From an uncultured Pseudomonadales bacterium (lineage in GTDB: Bacteria > Pseudomonadota > Gammaproteobacteria > Pseudomonadales > Porticoccaceae), in contig CALSRZ010000005.1 of assembly GCA_943788895.1 (NCBI GenBank), forward strand, positions 434,001-498,000: DNA of 64,000 nt, read 5' to 3'. Below, in pieces: positions 18,223 to 29,118 of this stretch. The position numbers and the translations under genes are program-made. The stretch's first letter is position 1. Every line of letters starts with the position of its first letter. Under the pieces are notes generated by a model. That model ran no database searches and was not told where the DNA came from. It saw only the letters and a program-made list of their open reading frames with translations.

Positions 18223-18568
18223 ATTAAAAATGTTTCGATAAGTTTTAAAGGCCCCGAAAGGGGCCTTTTTTTTGCCTTGAAGAAGCATCCTCTGGCCCAT
18301 GCGGTCGACATTGCAAAAGAGTTGTATTGAGCCCATCAAGCTTAGAATAACCCTTCTATTGCCCGCAGTTTCGGCGCTTTTTATTTGCATTTTGCCACTA
18401 AAACCCCATTGGTCGCATATTTTTAGCCTGTGAACGCTTAGTGGGTTGGTTTTGCGCTAAACCGGTGTAGTCTTCAAGAGAATATATAAAAAATGTTTCC
18501 CCGGGTTACTGGCTTGGGGGAAAGCTAAAAAAACGGGTAGAGACCCGAATCAATTGAGGGGAATAATT
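18223..18568. other. Intergenic region before the CBM-like lipoprotein
   Basis: After the terminator at 18250-18273 I see no gene, RNA or clear operator. ORFs called here on the minus strand run through the terminator and the downstream end of the 936-aa gene and are shadows. Confidence 0.6.
18250..18273 (+). terminator. Rho-independent terminator
   Basis: GGCCCC (18250-18255), loop GAAA, GGGGCC (18260-18265), eight T. Ends the TonB receptor-lipoprotein transcript. Confidence 0.93.
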
Positions 18569-20440
18569 TTGAAGATCAAGAGCTTAGCACCTTTATACTT
18601 ATTGGCTTTAACACTAACTTTACAGGCTTGTGGCGGAGGCGGCGCTGGAATTCTTCCAGAACCTGACACTACAGGCGGTGGTACTACTGATGGAACTACC
18701 GATGGCGGTACTACAGACGGTGGTACTACTGATGGAACTACCGATGGAACTACCGATGGAACTACCGATGGAACTACCGATGGAACTACCGATGGAACTA
18801 CCGATGGAACTACCGATGGCGGTACTACAGACGGCGGTACTACAGATGGTGGCGCTACAGATGGCGGCGCTACAGATGGCGGCGCTACAGGTACTCCTGG
18901 CGTTGAAATGATCGAAGGCTTTGGTGGTGCAGTATTTGATGAGGCTGCCTCTTCTTATACCTTCCCAGCAGGTTCAGAAGTATGGGCTGGTTTCGCTAAC
19001 CTGAATGTTGATATCTATCCCTTCACTTTTGCTAATGGCGGCTCTATCACCTTTACCGCTGCGGTTGCAGCGGGCGGCGCCGATACCAATGTTTATTTCC
19101 GGTTTGAGCGTCTGCCATTCCCGGATGTTGATCCATCCTTTGACTTAGACCCTGTTTTGATTGTCGGTGAAACTGAGCTGGAATACACAGTGACTATTCC
19201 TGCGCAAGATGCAGCGAATACCTACGAATCTTTCCTTCTATATGTAGTTGAGCAAGATCAGACGGTAATCATTAAAAATATCGTTGTAAACGATGACGGT
19301 GGAAGCTCTGATGATGCGAGTGGAACTACTGACGGTGGTTCTACTGATGGTTCTGCCGACGGCGGCACTACTGACGGATCTACTGACGGATCTACTGACG
19401 GATCTACTGACGGATCTACCGATGGCGGCACTACTGATGGATCTACTGACGGCGGCAACACAGATACTGTTGGTGTTGAAATGATTGAAGGCTTTGGTGG
19501 TGCAGTATTTGATGAAGCTGCCTCTAGCTACACTTTCCCAGCAGGTTCAGAAGTGTGGGCTGGTTTCGCTAACCTGAATGTTGATATCTATCCCTTCACT
19601 TTTGCTAATGGCGGCACGATCACCTTTACTGCAGCGGTTGCGGCGGGTGGCAGTGATACCAATGTTTACTTCAGATTTGAGCGCCTGCCTTTCCCAGATG
19701 TTGATCCATCCTTTGACTTAGACCCTGTTGTGATCAGTGGCGAAACTGAGACGCAATACAGCGTAACTATTCCTGCACAGGATGCGGCGAATACTTACGA
19801 GTCTTTCCTCTTGTATGTGGTTGAGCAAGATCAGACGGTGATCATCAAAGACATTGTTGTAACTGATGATGGTGGAAGCACTGCTGACGGCGGCACTACT
19901 GATGGTGGTACTACCGATGGCGGCGCTACTGACGGAGGCACTACCGATGGTGGAGCGACTGATGGTGGAGCGACTGATGGTTCAACCGATGGCGGTGCTC
20001 AAGAAGCTCCATTTGTTGAAATGATTGAAGGCTTTGGTGGCGCAGTATTTGATGAGGCTGCCTCTTCCTTTACTTTCCCAGCAGGTTCAGAAGTATGGGC
20101 TGGTTTCGCTAACCTGAATGTTGATATCTACCCCTTCACTTTCGCTAATGGTGGCACGATCACCTTTACGGCAGCGCTTGCAGCCGGTGGATCTGATACC
20201 AATGTTTATTTCCGCTTTGAGCGTTTGCCATTCCCGGATGTGGATCCCTCGTTTAACTTAGAAAACGTACTGATCAGCGGTGAAGCTGAGCTGGAATACA
20301 GCGTAACTATTCCTGCACAGGATGCGGCGAATACTTACGAGTCTTTCCTCTTATATGTGGTTGAGCAAGATCAGACGGTGATCATCAAAGATATTGTTGT
20401 AACCGATGATGGCGGTAGTACTGGAAATTCACCACAGTAA
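18569..20440 (+). CDS. Non-catalytic lipoprotein with three CBM-like modules
   Basis: 623 aa from a TTG at 18569 preceded by GAGGGGAAT. The alternative TTG at 18554 is rejected because the paralogue at 20679 begins identically (TTG, then KIKxLAPLYLL). Lipobox LQAC at Cys21 followed by Gly5-rich sequence. Three copies of a roughly 125-residue module (starting [10 protein letters not shown]; about 112-240, 307-435, 490-615), each with FPAGSEVWAGFANLN and FRFERLPFPDVDPSF, joined by long Thr-Asp-Gly/Ser-Asp-Gly linkers. The module is also on the GH81 protein next door, so it is probably a beta-glucan-binding beta-sandwich. No enzyme domain is visible: a surface binding protein by inference. Confidence 0.8.
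   Translation: MKIKSLAPLYLLALTLTLQACGGGGAGILPEPDTTGGGTTDGTTDGGTTDGGTTDGTTDGTTDGTTDGTTDGTTDGTTDGTTDGGTTDGGTTDGGATDGGATDGGATGTPGVEMIEGFGGAVFDEAASSYTFPAGSEVWAGFANLNVDIYPFTFANGGSITFTAAVAAGGADTNVYFRFERLPFPDVDPSFDLDPVLIVGETELEYTVTIPAQDAANTYESFLLYVVEQDQTVIIKNIVVNDDGGSSDDASGTTDGGSTDGSADGGTTDGSTDGSTDGSTDGSTDGGTTDGSTDGGNTDTVGVEMIEGFGGAVFDEAASSYTFPAGSEVWAGFANLNVDIYPFTFANGGTITFTAAVAAGGSDTNVYFRFERLPFPDVDPSFDLDPVVISGETETQYSVTIPAQDAANTYESFLLYVVEQDQTVIIKDIVVTDDGGSTADGGTTDGGTTDGGATDGGTTDGGATDGGATDGSTDGGAQEAPFVEMIEGFGGAVFDEAASSFTFPAGSEVWAGFANLNVDIYPFTFANGGTITFTAALAAGGSDTNVYFRFERLPFPDVDPSFNLENVLISGEAELEYSVTIPAQDAANTYESFLLYVVEQDQTVIIKDIVVTDDGGSTGNSPQ
18676..18894 (+). repeat. In-frame TDG linker minisatellite 1
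   Basis: 12-bp units (GATGGAACTACC and variants) encoding Thr-Asp-Gly repeats, nearly identical over 18730-18815; similar shorter arrays sit at 19313-19464 and 19876-20000 between the later modules. Unit lengths are multiples of three, so gain or loss would change linker length without frameshift. Confidence 0.9.
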
Positions 20441-20496
20441 TAAAACAGTAAGGTTCTGCCCTTTATGGGGGCAGAATGACTGACTGACCCAAAAAA

Positions 20497-20519
20497 GCCC
20501 TCTTAGGAGGGCTTTTTTT
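20497..20519 (+). terminator. Rho-independent terminator
   Basis: GCCCTC (20497-20502), loop TTAG, GAGGGC (20507-20512), seven T. It separates the CBM-like lipoprotein from the GH81 gene, which then needs its own promoter in 20520-20678. Confidence 0.92.
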
Positions 20520-20678
20520 CGTTTAGAGACCCCATTTACCGCATTAGCAAATCAACTGGTCGAAAGCTTGTATCTTTTTTTGGGGTCAAGTTCATTATAT
20601 GTTGCAGAAAAAAAGGCTATTTAGCCAAATTACAAAAATCTAAAAAAACATAATTAGAGTAATTCGAGGGAGAAAATC

Positions 20679-23600
20679 TTGAAGATTAAGAACTTAGCGC
20701 CTTTATACCTATTGCTATCGATACTGACTTTGCAAGCCTGTGGTGGCGGTGGTGGCAGTATTTATTCAGGCGAGAGCCCCCTTCCGCCAGGTAATACTGA
20801 TGGTGGGACTACTGACGGTTCTGCCGATGGTTCAACTGACGGTTCAACCGATGGTTCAACTGATGGTTCAACTGATGGTTCTACCGATGGTTCTACTGAC
20901 GGTTCTACCGATGGTTCTACTGACGGTTCTACCGATGGTTCTACTGACGGTTCTACCGATGGTTCTACTGACGGTTCTACCGATGGTTCAACCGATGGTT
21001 CTACCGATGGTTCTACTGACGGTTCTACCGATGGTGTCTCAACCCCACTTGGTGCGGTTGAAATGATCGAAGGCTTTGGTGGTGCAATTGTTGATGGTAG
21101 TAACTTTACCTATCCAGCAGGTGCAGAAGTATGGGCTGGTTTTGCTAACCTAAATACTGATATCTATCCGTTTGCCTTTGCCAATGGCGGTTCGATTACC
21201 TTTACAGCAGCAGTCGCAGCGGGCGGCAGTGATACCGGTGTCTACTTTAGATTTGAGCGTTTGCCTCATCCAGATGTCGACCCTTCCTTTAATCTCGATC
21301 CAGTAATGATCGTCGGTGAAGCTGAGCAGCAATATACAGTCGCTATTCCGCCACAGGCTTCAGCCAATACATACGCATCATTCCTGATGTATGTGGTTGA
21401 TCAAGATCAGACGGTAATGGTCAAAGATATTGTCGTGACTACACACAGTAATAATTCGGGTGGAACTGATGGTGGTTCTTCCGATGGCGGGACTACTGAT
21501 GGCGGTTCAACTGACGGTGGTTCAACTGACGGTGGTTCAACTGACGGTGGTTCTACAGACGGTAGCTCAACCGCAGTTGGTGCGGTTGAAATGATCGAAG
21601 GCTTTGGTGGTGCAGTGTATCTGGAAGCAGACTCATCCTACGGCTTCCCATCCGGCGCAGACGCATGGGCTGGCTTTGCTAACCTCAATGAAGATATCTA
21701 TCCCTTCACCTTTGCCAATGCAGGTTCGATTACCTTTACGGCAGCGGTTGCACCGGGCGGCAGTGATACCAATGTCTATTTCAGATTTGAACGTATGCCT
21801 TATCCGGATGTTCAGCCTGCCTTTGACTTGCCGCCAATTTTGATCAGCGGTGAAGCTGAGCAGGAATATACTGTGAATGTTCCATCACAGGGTGCGTCAA
21901 ATACTTACTCATCATTCCTGATGTATGTGGTTGAGCGAAATTCAACGGTTATCGTTAAAGATATCGTTGTGACGGATGATGTTGGCCAAGCAGAACCCAA
22001 TCCGGGTACGCCATTACCGCCCAGTACGACTGACTATACGGCCCTCTCCTTATGGCGCCGGTAGTGTTTCCGATACCATCAATGTTGCCAGCTACCGCTG
22101 TGCAGTTGATTACGGCAACTGGATTTACAATGCTGGTGTTACAGAGCCGGCTATTGCCGCCTGTGATGCAGAGTCAAGAATCCCTACAGGAACACCTACA
22201 AGGTTGTCTCCACAGTTGACCGGTGAAGCCCTAAATAAACCAGTGCCAACCCATAAGTGGTGGGGATCGGTTTCATTTGTTGGTGAGATGACTGTTGGTG
22301 ATGTCAGCAAAGCGGCCTATATCACACCAGATCCAATCAGAGCTCGTATCTCCAATAAAGGCGCGCGTATCAACGGTATTCCAAGTGGCTTTAAAGACTT
22401 CGGCAATAAATTCCCAAGATATGAAGGCCCAGTGCCCTTTGATGAAGTGTTTGAAGGCGTGGCAATTGCCAACTCGGCTTACAGCAATATGGATGCCTAT
22501 GTTGCGGATCACAGCGATGGCTCAGTGACCGTACAGTGGAAATCTGGTACTACCCAAGTGATGGATGCCACCTTTGTTCACGGCTCACCCTATGTCTACT
22601 TTCAAGGTTTATCAGGGTAATCCTCTGCTGCGCACACTGCGTGCAGATGGTGGAGAAAAAGGTACTTTCTACAATCAGGGTAACCACCTGGGTATCTGGA
22701 CTAATGTCTCCGGTATTCGCAATAATATTTTATTGAGTGGTGAGGGAGTAACTACCTACTCTAATATCTCGAGCAATGAGATCACCATTAACAATACCTC
22801 AAAAGAATTTACTCTGACCTATCTTCCCGAGATAGGTGGCGATTCAAGTAACAGTATGAGCAACTTCTTTGCTGCCAAAGCGCGCAACAAAGTAGCTTCC
22901 GTTGAGATTGGTTACACGGTTGATCGAAGCACCAATACAGTTACCGTTAATCACAGCTACCTAGATGCTCAGGGCAATCCAGCGGATACTATTGTTGGCC
23001 TGCACCCACTGCACTGGAAGAACTCTGACCAGGCAACCTCTGCTTACAAGATCCGCAGTGCTCGCGGTATGATCAAGTTCGCTGAGACAGATGGCTTTAG
23101 TTATGACCTGCCATTTACCGGTGTTCTGCCAACCATGCCATCAATTTCAGGATCCTATGATCAGGCTACCCTTGAAGCGCTGGTTACCTCCTTTGTAAAT
23201 GCGGGTGAGGATCCGAGTGGTATGACAGCACTGATACCTACTGGTCAGGCAAAGGCTATGGCAAGGTTGCTGAAACTGCTGCTCTGGCACAGTCCATTGG
23301 TATGGACGCTGCAGCGGGCGAGTTGATCGACTGGCTGAAAGTAGAGCTTGCCGACTGGTTTACCGCAGAGACCGATGGTGAGCTGGATATCAATAAATAC
23401 TTCGCCTATGACGAAGAGTGGGATGCCCTGTTTGGTATCGAAGAAGCTTACGGCTCACACCAGCGTATGGCTGATCACCACTTCCACTACGGCTACTTTG
23501 TGCGCGCTGCGGCTGAGATCTGTCGTGTCGATGTTGCCTGGTGTGGCGACGATCAGTACGGCCCAATGATTGAGCTGCTGATTCGTGACTATGCGGGTGA

Positions 23601-24432
23601 TGATAGCGAAGAGATGTTCCCGAAATTGCGTAACTTTGACCCGGCCAATGGTTTCTCTTGGGCTGACGGCAAAGGCGATGCAGTACAGGGCAACAACAAT
23701 GAGTCTACCTCAGAGGCAGCTAATGCCTACGGCGCTATGGTGCTCTATGGTCTGGCAGTGGGTAAGGACGATATTGTAGAGAAAGGTATGTATATGCATG
23801 CCTCCACGACTGCGGCTTTCTGGCAGTACTGGAACAATATCGACGGCTACAACAACCTCGGCGCAGATTACAATAACTTCCCTGCGGGCTATACCAAAAT
23901 CACCACCTCGATTGTCTGGGGTAGTGGTGCCGACTTCTCTACCTGGTTTAGCCCAGCTTACGCGCATATTCTCGGTATTCAGGGTCTGCCATCAAACCCA
24001 TTGATTCTCTATGTGGGTCAGTATGCAGACTATATGCAGGACTACTTCCAGCTGGGTATGACAGAATCAACCAATGGTAAGCCCTCAGGTCTTAAGGCCA
24101 ATGAGTGGACTGACCTCTGGTGGAACCTCTGGGCGATGACCGATGCTGACGCTGCTCTGGCTGACTATAACGCCACTGGAACCAACTATGGTGCTGAAGC
24201 TGGTGAGTCAAAAGCGCATACCTATCACTGGTTGCATACCTTTAAAGCACTGGGTCACTTTAAGACTGGTACTGGTGAACTGACGGCCAATGATCCAGGG
24301 GCAGTTGCGTTTGATAAAGGTGCTGTTAGAACCTATGTGGTTTATAACTTCACTGGCCAGACCAAGACTGTAACCTACAGTGATGGCAAAACCGTTAATG
24401 CTTCAGCTTACGGCTTTACCATTGAGCAGTAA
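20679..24432 (+). pseudogene. GH81 endo-beta-1,3-glucanase lipoprotein with CBM-like modules, three frameshifts
   Basis: Starts at TTG 20679 (GAGGGAGAA upstream) with lipobox LQAC. Two copies of the [10 protein letters not shown] module (about residues 127-255, 305-435) follow Ser-Asp-Gly linkers. The GH81 domain begins near 22045 (PYGAGSVSDTI, then PTHKWWGSVSF) and ends at 24432, with DHHFHYGYF and NNNESTSEAANAYG, the conserved catalytic region of GH81. The reading frame changes three times: an extra base near 22042-22044 (CCC), an extra T at 22600-22602 (reading TAC TTC AAG restores VYFKVYQGNP), and a missing base near 23218-23220 (restoring DSTDTYWSGKGYGKVAETAA). The protein is otherwise well conserved, so sequencing error is as likely as decay. 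Expected role: cutting laminarin at the cell surface. Confidence 0.88.
20803..21035 (+). repeat. In-frame SDG linker minisatellite 2
   Basis: About 18 units of GATGGTTCTACT / GACGGTTCTACC (12- or 24-bp period) encoding Ser-Thr-Asp-Gly. A second shorter array is at 21459-21570. Third positions alternate in a way that suggests expansion of a 24-bp unit. Confidence 0.9.
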
Positions 24433-24464
24433 TCGCTGTTGAGACAGAAAGTAGTTTATAAAAA

Positions 24465-24497
24465 AGCCCTGACCGGATTCCGGTCAGGGCTTTTTTT
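24465..24497 (+). terminator. Rho-independent terminator after GH81
   Basis: GCCCTGACCG (24466-24475) pairs with CGGTCAGGGC (24481-24490), followed by seven T; five A precede the stem, so it may act both ways. Confidence 0.93.
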
Positions 24498-24546
24498 ATG
24501 GGCAGGATTTTTTTGGGTCTCTTAACTAAAGGCTATTGATTAGAAG

Positions 24547-25176
24547 CTATTGGCTAATGCTGGGACGGGAACCCACTTCATCAAACCAGCGTTGCAGGTG
24601 CGTGCAGTCTTCGGGAATAGACATCTTTACCCACTTGGCAAAATCGACGGTGATATAGGCAGTGATATCCACCACAGAAAAGTAGTCGCCCATCACAAAT
24701 TGATTGTCGGCAAAGTGGGCATTCATATCAGTGTAGAAATCGCCAATACGCTTTAGGCCGCGCTCACCCAGTTCGGGAATTTGCGCATAGGCATTGGGGC
24801 CTGAAACAGCGCGATTGGCAAAGTAGGGTGAAGAGTTTCTATAGGCTTCAGTCACCGCCAAAATACCATTGTTCTGGATACTGTGATTCCAGGATTCCAC
24901 CTGGGCGCGTTCCACTGCTGTGCGGCCATAGAGTGGCGGCTCTGGATACACTTCATCCAGATAGCGGCAGATCGCATTGACCTGATTGATGCAGCTGCCG
25001 TCGTCGAGTTCCAGAGCAGGCACATCCTGCATAGGATTGATCGCGGTAAATTCAGGGGTTTTGTGCTCACCGGCGCGCAGATCAATCTGCACGGTTTCTA
25101 ACTCAATACCTTTTTCGGCTATAAATATTGTTACTCTGCGGGGGTTGGGTGCGATCGCAAAATCATAGAGTTTCAT
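24547..25176 (-). CDS. Glutathione S-transferase family protein
   Basis: 209 aa. N-terminal thioredoxin-like domain (1-80) beginning MKLYDFAIAPNPRRVTIFIAE, with the cis-Pro segment MQDVPALELDDG and the glutathione-binding acidic turn that follows; all-helical C-terminal domain (90-209). The catalytic Ser/Tyr/Cys position reads A-P-N-P, so the class is unclear. Cytoplasmic, probably conjugation or peroxide detoxification; substrate unknown. Its stop codon overlaps the start of short stop-rich repeats (24525-24556). Next gene upstream is dxs, 29 bp away on the same strand. Confidence 0.85.
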   Translation of the reverse strand: MKLYDFAIAPNPRRVTIFIAEKGIELETVQIDLRAGEHKTPEFTAINPMQDVPALELDDGSCINQVNAICRYLDEVYPEPPLYGRTAVERAQVESWNHSIQNNGILAVTEAYRNSSPYFANRAVSGPNAYAQIPELGERGLKRIGDFYTDMNAHFADNQFVMGDYFSVVDITAYITVDFAKWVKMSIPEDCTHLQRWFDEVGSRPSISQ

Positions 25177-25205
25177 AGCCAGGGTATCCTTTGTTTAAAG
25201 TCTTA

Positions 25206-27137
25206 TTATAGAGCGTTGTTTTTTCCTGTAGCCGTATTGAGCAGTTCCAGGCGTTTGCTGATAGAGGCGAAAATACCCGCGCTATCCAGACCCAGAGAAG
25301 CCAGCTGCTGTTCGTGGCTAGCGTGATCGACAAAGGTATCCGGCAGTCCAAGATGCAACACCGGCATAACAATACCCTGTTCCGAGAGGAACTCACTGAC
25401 CGCAGAACCGGCGCCACCGGCAATACTGTTTTCTTCAAGGGTCACCAGCAGTTGGTGACGATTGGCGAGATCAAGAATCATCGCCTTGTCGATAGGCTTA
25501 ACAAAGCGCATATCGGCAACACTGGCGTCGAGCTGTTCAGCGGCCTCAAGACCAGAGGCGAGCAGAGTGCCAAAATTTAGGATCGCCACACCAGAGCCTT
25601 CGCGGCGGATAACACCAACGCCGACAGGCAGTGCGGTCATCTGTTGTTCAATCACTGCGCCGGGCCCAGTACCCCGGGGATAGCGAACCGCCGCAGGGCC
25701 ACTGTGCTGATAACCGGTGTATAAAAGCTGGCGGGTTTCATTCTCATCTGAGGGCGTGATCACCAACATATTGGGAACACAGCGCAAATAACTAATATCG
25801 TAGGCACCGGCATGAGTGGCACCGTCTTCGCCCACCAGTCCAGCCCGATCCAGAGCAAACAAGACATCCAGATTTTGCAGCGCCACATCGTGAATTAACT
25901 GATCATAGGCGCGCTGTAAAAAGGTTGAGTAAATCGCCACAACCGGTTTGGAGCCCTCGCAGGCCATACCGGCTGCCAAAGTCACCGCATGCTGTTCGGC
26001 AATCGCCACATCTTCAAAGCGCTCCGGAAAACGCTCGGCAAATTCATTCATCCCCGAGCCATCACACATAGCTGGGGTAATACCCACCAGACGATTATCC
26101 TGCTCGGCCATATCGCAGAGCCAATCGCCAAACACTTTTTGATACTTTGGTTTCGGTTTTGAGGCTTGTATAGGTTGAGCAGGCGCAACGGTTGGCTTGG
26201 GCTCAATTTTATTTAACGCGTGGTAACCCACCGGATCATTTTCCGCCGGCGCAAAGCCCTTACCCTTATGGGTAATAATATGCAGTAACACCGGGCCGTT
26301 AATCTCATTGATATTAGCCAATGTCTCAATTAACAGCGGCAGATCATGACCATCAATCGGGCCGACATAATAGAAGCCCAGCTCTTCAAAGATGGTCGCC
26401 GGAGAGACCATACTTTTCATATATTCTTCCGTGCGACGCACAAAGGCGCTGGCATGAGGCATCTGTCGCAAGGCTTTCTTGCCGCGCTCGCGCAGCTGGT
26501 TGTAAAACCTGCTCGCCCAGAGCTTCGAGAAGTACGTGGACAGGCCGCCAACATTTCTCGAGATCGACATCTGGTTATCATTGAGCACAACCAACAGATT
26601 TTTATCCACATGAGCGGCGTGGTTAATCGCTTCAAAAGCCATACCCGCAGTCATTGCGCCATCGCCCATAATAGCGACAGTTTTGCGCTCCGAACCCAGC
26701 TGTGCTGAACCCATCGCCATACCCAGCGCGGCACTTATGGACGTGCTTGAATGGCCCACGCCAAAGGTGTCGTATTCGCTCTCAGAGCGTTTTGGGAAAC
26801 CAGATAAACCGTCTTTTTGGCGCATGCTGTGCATCTGCTCGCGGCGGCCAGTAAGGATTTTATGGGGATAGGTCTGGTGACCCACATCCCAGATCAGGCG
26901 GTCATCCGGTGTATTGAAGACATAGTGCAGAGCAACGGTTAATTCGGTAACACCCAGTCCGGCGCCAAAATGGCCGCCAGTTCTTCCCACAGAGTAGAGT
27001 AGAAAGTGGCGCAGCTCATCGGTCAAAATCTCTAACTGCTGAGTATTTAAGTCACGCAGGTCGGCAGGTTGGCTAATACTGTCCAATAGTGGAGTATCAG
27101 GCCGTGAGAGAGGAATGTCGTTGAATGTTTTGGGCAT
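25206..27137 (-). CDS. dxs: 1-deoxy-D-xylulose-5-phosphate synthase
   Basis: 643 aa, the usual DXS length. Thiamine-diphosphate motif [18 protein letters not shown]-terminal [20 protein letters not shown] and [15 protein letters not shown], transketolase central domain with [13 protein letters not shown], and the C-terminal [18 protein letters not shown]. It condenses pyruvate and glyceraldehyde-3-phosphate, the first step of the MEP isoprenoid pathway. It lies downstream of ispA and xseB on the same strand, the common xseB-ispA-dxs operon order. Confidence 0.97.
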   Translation of the reverse strand: MPKTFNDIPLSRPDTPLLDSISQPADLRDLNTQQLEILTDELRHFLLYSVGRTGGHFGAGLGVTELTVALHYVFNTPDDRLIWDVGHQTYPHKILTGRREQMHSMRQKDGLSGFPKRSESEYDTFGVGHSSTSISAALGMAMGSAQLGSERKTVAIMGDGAMTAGMAFEAINHAAHVDKNLLVVLNDNQMSISRNVGGLSTYFSKLWASRFYNQLRERGKKALRQMPHASAFVRRTEEYMKSMVSPATIFEELGFYYVGPIDGHDLPLLIETLANINEINGPVLLHIITHKGKGFAPAENDPVGYHALNKIEPKPTVAPAQPIQASKPKPKYQKVFGDWLCDMAEQDNRLVGITPAMCDGSGMNEFAERFPERFEDVAIAEQHAVTLAAGMACEGSKPVVAIYSTFLQRAYDQLIHDVALQNLDVLFALDRAGLVGEDGATHAGAYDISYLRCVPNMLVITPSDENETRQLLYTGYQHSGPAAVRYPRGTGPGAVIEQQMTALPVGVGVIRREGSGVAILNFGTLLASGLEAAEQLDASVADMRFVKPIDKAMILDLANRHQLLVTLEENSIAGGAGSAVSEFLSEQGIVMPVLHLGLPDTFVDHASHEQQLASLGLDSAGIFASISKRLELLNTATGKNNAL

Positions 27138-27212
27138 GCTTATGTATGGCTGCGTTAGATGCTATGAAAAAGATTTTACACCAAATAGGTGCCTTGCTCG
27201 TTTATTTTTATA

Positions 27213-28100
27213 TCAGTGATTACGCTTGATAATAAAGTCGGCGATGGCGCGCAGGCTGTCAGCTTTATCGGCAAAAATATCCAGAGCTTGCATGCTCTGC
27301 TGATAGAGCGCGGCTGCTTCGCTGCGGGCCTGCTCCAGACCTAAAATAGAGGTGTAAGTCGACTTCTGGTTATTGGCATCTGAGCCCTGCTGCTTGCCGA
27401 GCTGCTCGGTAGAACTCTCGACATCGAGGATATCGTCCTGAATTTGAAATGCCAGACCAATAGCCCGAGAAAATTTCTTAAGCGCCGCCAGCTGTTCTTC
27501 AGATGCCTGAGCTGTAGCAAGAGCACCCATCACAACGCTGGCCTCAATTAAAGCGCCGGTCTTATGGGCATGCATGGTTTTTAGCTGTTGCAGGTCAAGT
27601 GCTGTTGCGGTTGCCGCCAGATCAATGGCCTGTCCGGCGACCATGCCAGAGCAGCCACCCAAGCGGGACAGTATGCCGATCAGTTCAACGGTTGTCTGCG
27701 CTGGAATATCACTTAACTCGGTAAGCTGCTCAAAGGCCAGGGACTGCAGGCCATCACCGGCTAAAATTGCCGTCGCTTCACCAAACTGGATATGACAGGT
27801 CGGCTTGCCGCGACGCAGATCATCATTATCCATTGCCGGCAGATCATCGTGAATCAATGAATAGGCGTGGATCATCTCCACGGCAGCAGCAACCTTGGCA
27901 GTATTGCTATCACTGCTTGCCACCGCTTCAGCCGCAGCAAAACACAGCGCCGGACGAACCCGCTTGCCGCCATTAAAGGTCGAATAGCGCATCGCCGAAA
28001 ATAGCTGCTCAGCAGGGCCAGATGCCGCGGGCAGAATAGCCTCTAACTGGGCATCAACCTGTGCCGTGTAGTCGCTGATAATGGAATTAAAGTTTGTCAT
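27213..28100 (-). CDS. ispA: Farnesyl diphosphate synthase (polyprenyl synthetase family)
   Basis: 295 aa. First Asp-rich motif HDDLPAMDNDDLRRGKPT (FARM, DDxxxxD type of bacterial FPPS) and second Asp-rich motif QIQDDILDVES are present; GGKRVRPAL near residue 40 binds pyrophosphate. It builds farnesyl diphosphate from IPP and DMAPP in the cytoplasm. Middle gene of xseB-ispA-dxs, 20 bp after xseB. Confidence 0.97.
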   Translation of the reverse strand: MTNFNSIISDYTAQVDAQLEAILPAASGPAEQLFSAMRYSTFNGGKRVRPALCFAAAEAVASSDSNTAKVAAAVEMIHAYSLIHDDLPAMDNDDLRRGKPTCHIQFGEATAILAGDGLQSLAFEQLTELSDIPAQTTVELIGILSRLGGCSGMVAGQAIDLAATATALDLQQLKTMHAHKTGALIEASVVMGALATAQASEEQLAALKKFSRAIGLAFQIQDDILDVESSTEQLGKQQGSDANNQKSTYTSILGLEQARSEAAALYQQSMQALDIFADKADSLRAIADFIIKRNH

Positions 28101-28120
28101 AAAAAGCCGAGTTTAAAGTT

Positions 28121-28360
28121 TTAGCTATCCGAGGGGTCAAAAGGCTGGCTGACCAGTTCATCCCCCTGGCGCATTAACAGCTCGACTTTTTGCTCAGCGG
28201 TTTTAAGCGCCTGTTGGCATTCGCGGGCAACTTTAATACCAGTCTCAAAGGACTTTAGTGAATCTTCCAGACTGAGATCGCCGCTTTCGAGAGACTCCAC
28301 CAGAGCCTCAAGGCTTTCCAGCTGCTGTTCAAAATCCACAGATTTTTTATCTTTAGTCAC
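28121..28360 (-). CDS. xseB: Exodeoxyribonuclease VII small subunit
   Basis: 79 aa, typical size. FEQQLESLEALVESLESGDLSLEDSLKSFE is the classic XseB helical hairpin. With XseA (not in the window) it degrades single-stranded DNA. First gene of the operon with ispA and dxs. The 203 bp upstream (28361-28563) show no further feature except the presumptive divergent promoters. Confidence 0.95.
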   Translation of the reverse strand: MTKDKKSVDFEQQLESLEALVESLESGDLSLEDSLKSFETGIKVARECQQALKTAEQKVELLMRQGDELVSQPFDPSDS

Positions 28361-28563
28361 GTATGGGTACCATTGTAAAAAGATTGAAATACAGGGCGAT
28401 CACCCTAACCAACAAGGGCATCGCGGTCAATTGCAAAGACTAGATAAATTGAGCCGCAGGGGGTTTGCATCGTCCTATAAGTGACTGCATAGAATATCTA
28501 TAGTATGTTTAGTGATACCAGCAGCAGATAGCTAATAATTATTAACTAAAGGTTGGCTGTAAT

Positions 28564-29118
28564 ATGAAAATACTCAGGCTAAATTTAGCCGGACAACCTA
28601 TCAACTGGCTCGACTGGGAAGAGGCGGTCTGTATGTACGCACGGGACCTGGTTATCTGGAGTATGGGTGATGTGGTGCGTCAGGTTCAGGGTGGTATCTC
28701 GCGACTATCCGGACTGCGCTCAGTGGTGGAACTGCCAAGTATGATCGCCTGTGGCGGAGAGCAGTTAGCCAGACCCAGAACCAACCCAGCGTTAAAAAAT
28801 CCCACGCTTTTTGTTCGCGATGCCCATCTATGCATGTACTGCGCACGAGAATTCACCGAAATACAGCTGACTAGAGATCATATTCAACCGACCTCAAGAG
28901 GCGGTGCTGATCGTTGGGAAAATGTAGTAGCCGCCTGCCGTCGCTGCAATCAACACAAAGCCGATCGCACCCCGGAAGAAGCCAATATGGAATTGGTTGC
29001 GCTGCCCTATAGGCCGAATAACGCCGAGTATCTGGCGCTGACTAACAGCCGCCGAATACTGGGTGATCAGATGGAATTTTTGCGCGGACAGTTTTCAAAG
29101 AACAGCCGGTTTTTATAG
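28564..29118 (+). CDS. HNH endonuclease family protein
   Basis: 184 aa. N-terminal region WLDWEEAVCMYARDLVIWSMGD is the common leader of a widespread bacterial HNH family. The HNH core sits at about residues 95-145: CMYC, then LTRDHIQPTSRGGADRWENVVAACRRCNQHKADRT, with both CxxC zinc knuckles and the DHI and N catalytic residues. Solitary gene in a housekeeping neighbourhood, so probably a conserved chromosomal HNH protein rather than a restriction enzyme; the physiological role is unknown. Confidence 0.88.
   Translation: MKILRLNLAGQPINWLDWEEAVCMYARDLVIWSMGDVVRQVQGGISRLSGLRSVVELPSMIACGGEQLARPRTNPALKNPTLFVRDAHLCMYCAREFTEIQLTRDHIQPTSRGGADRWENVVAACRRCNQHKADRTPEEANMELVALPYRPNNAEYLALTNSRRILGDQMEFLRGQFSKNSRFL

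Noticed and set aside
18676-21570. Regular repeats that could look like a CRISPR array
   Set aside because: They are 12-bp in-frame coding repeats without spacers or cas genes.
22042-23220. Programmed frameshifting in the GH81 gene
   Set aside because: Three shifts in two directions without slippery sequences or stimulatory structures; random indels explain them better.
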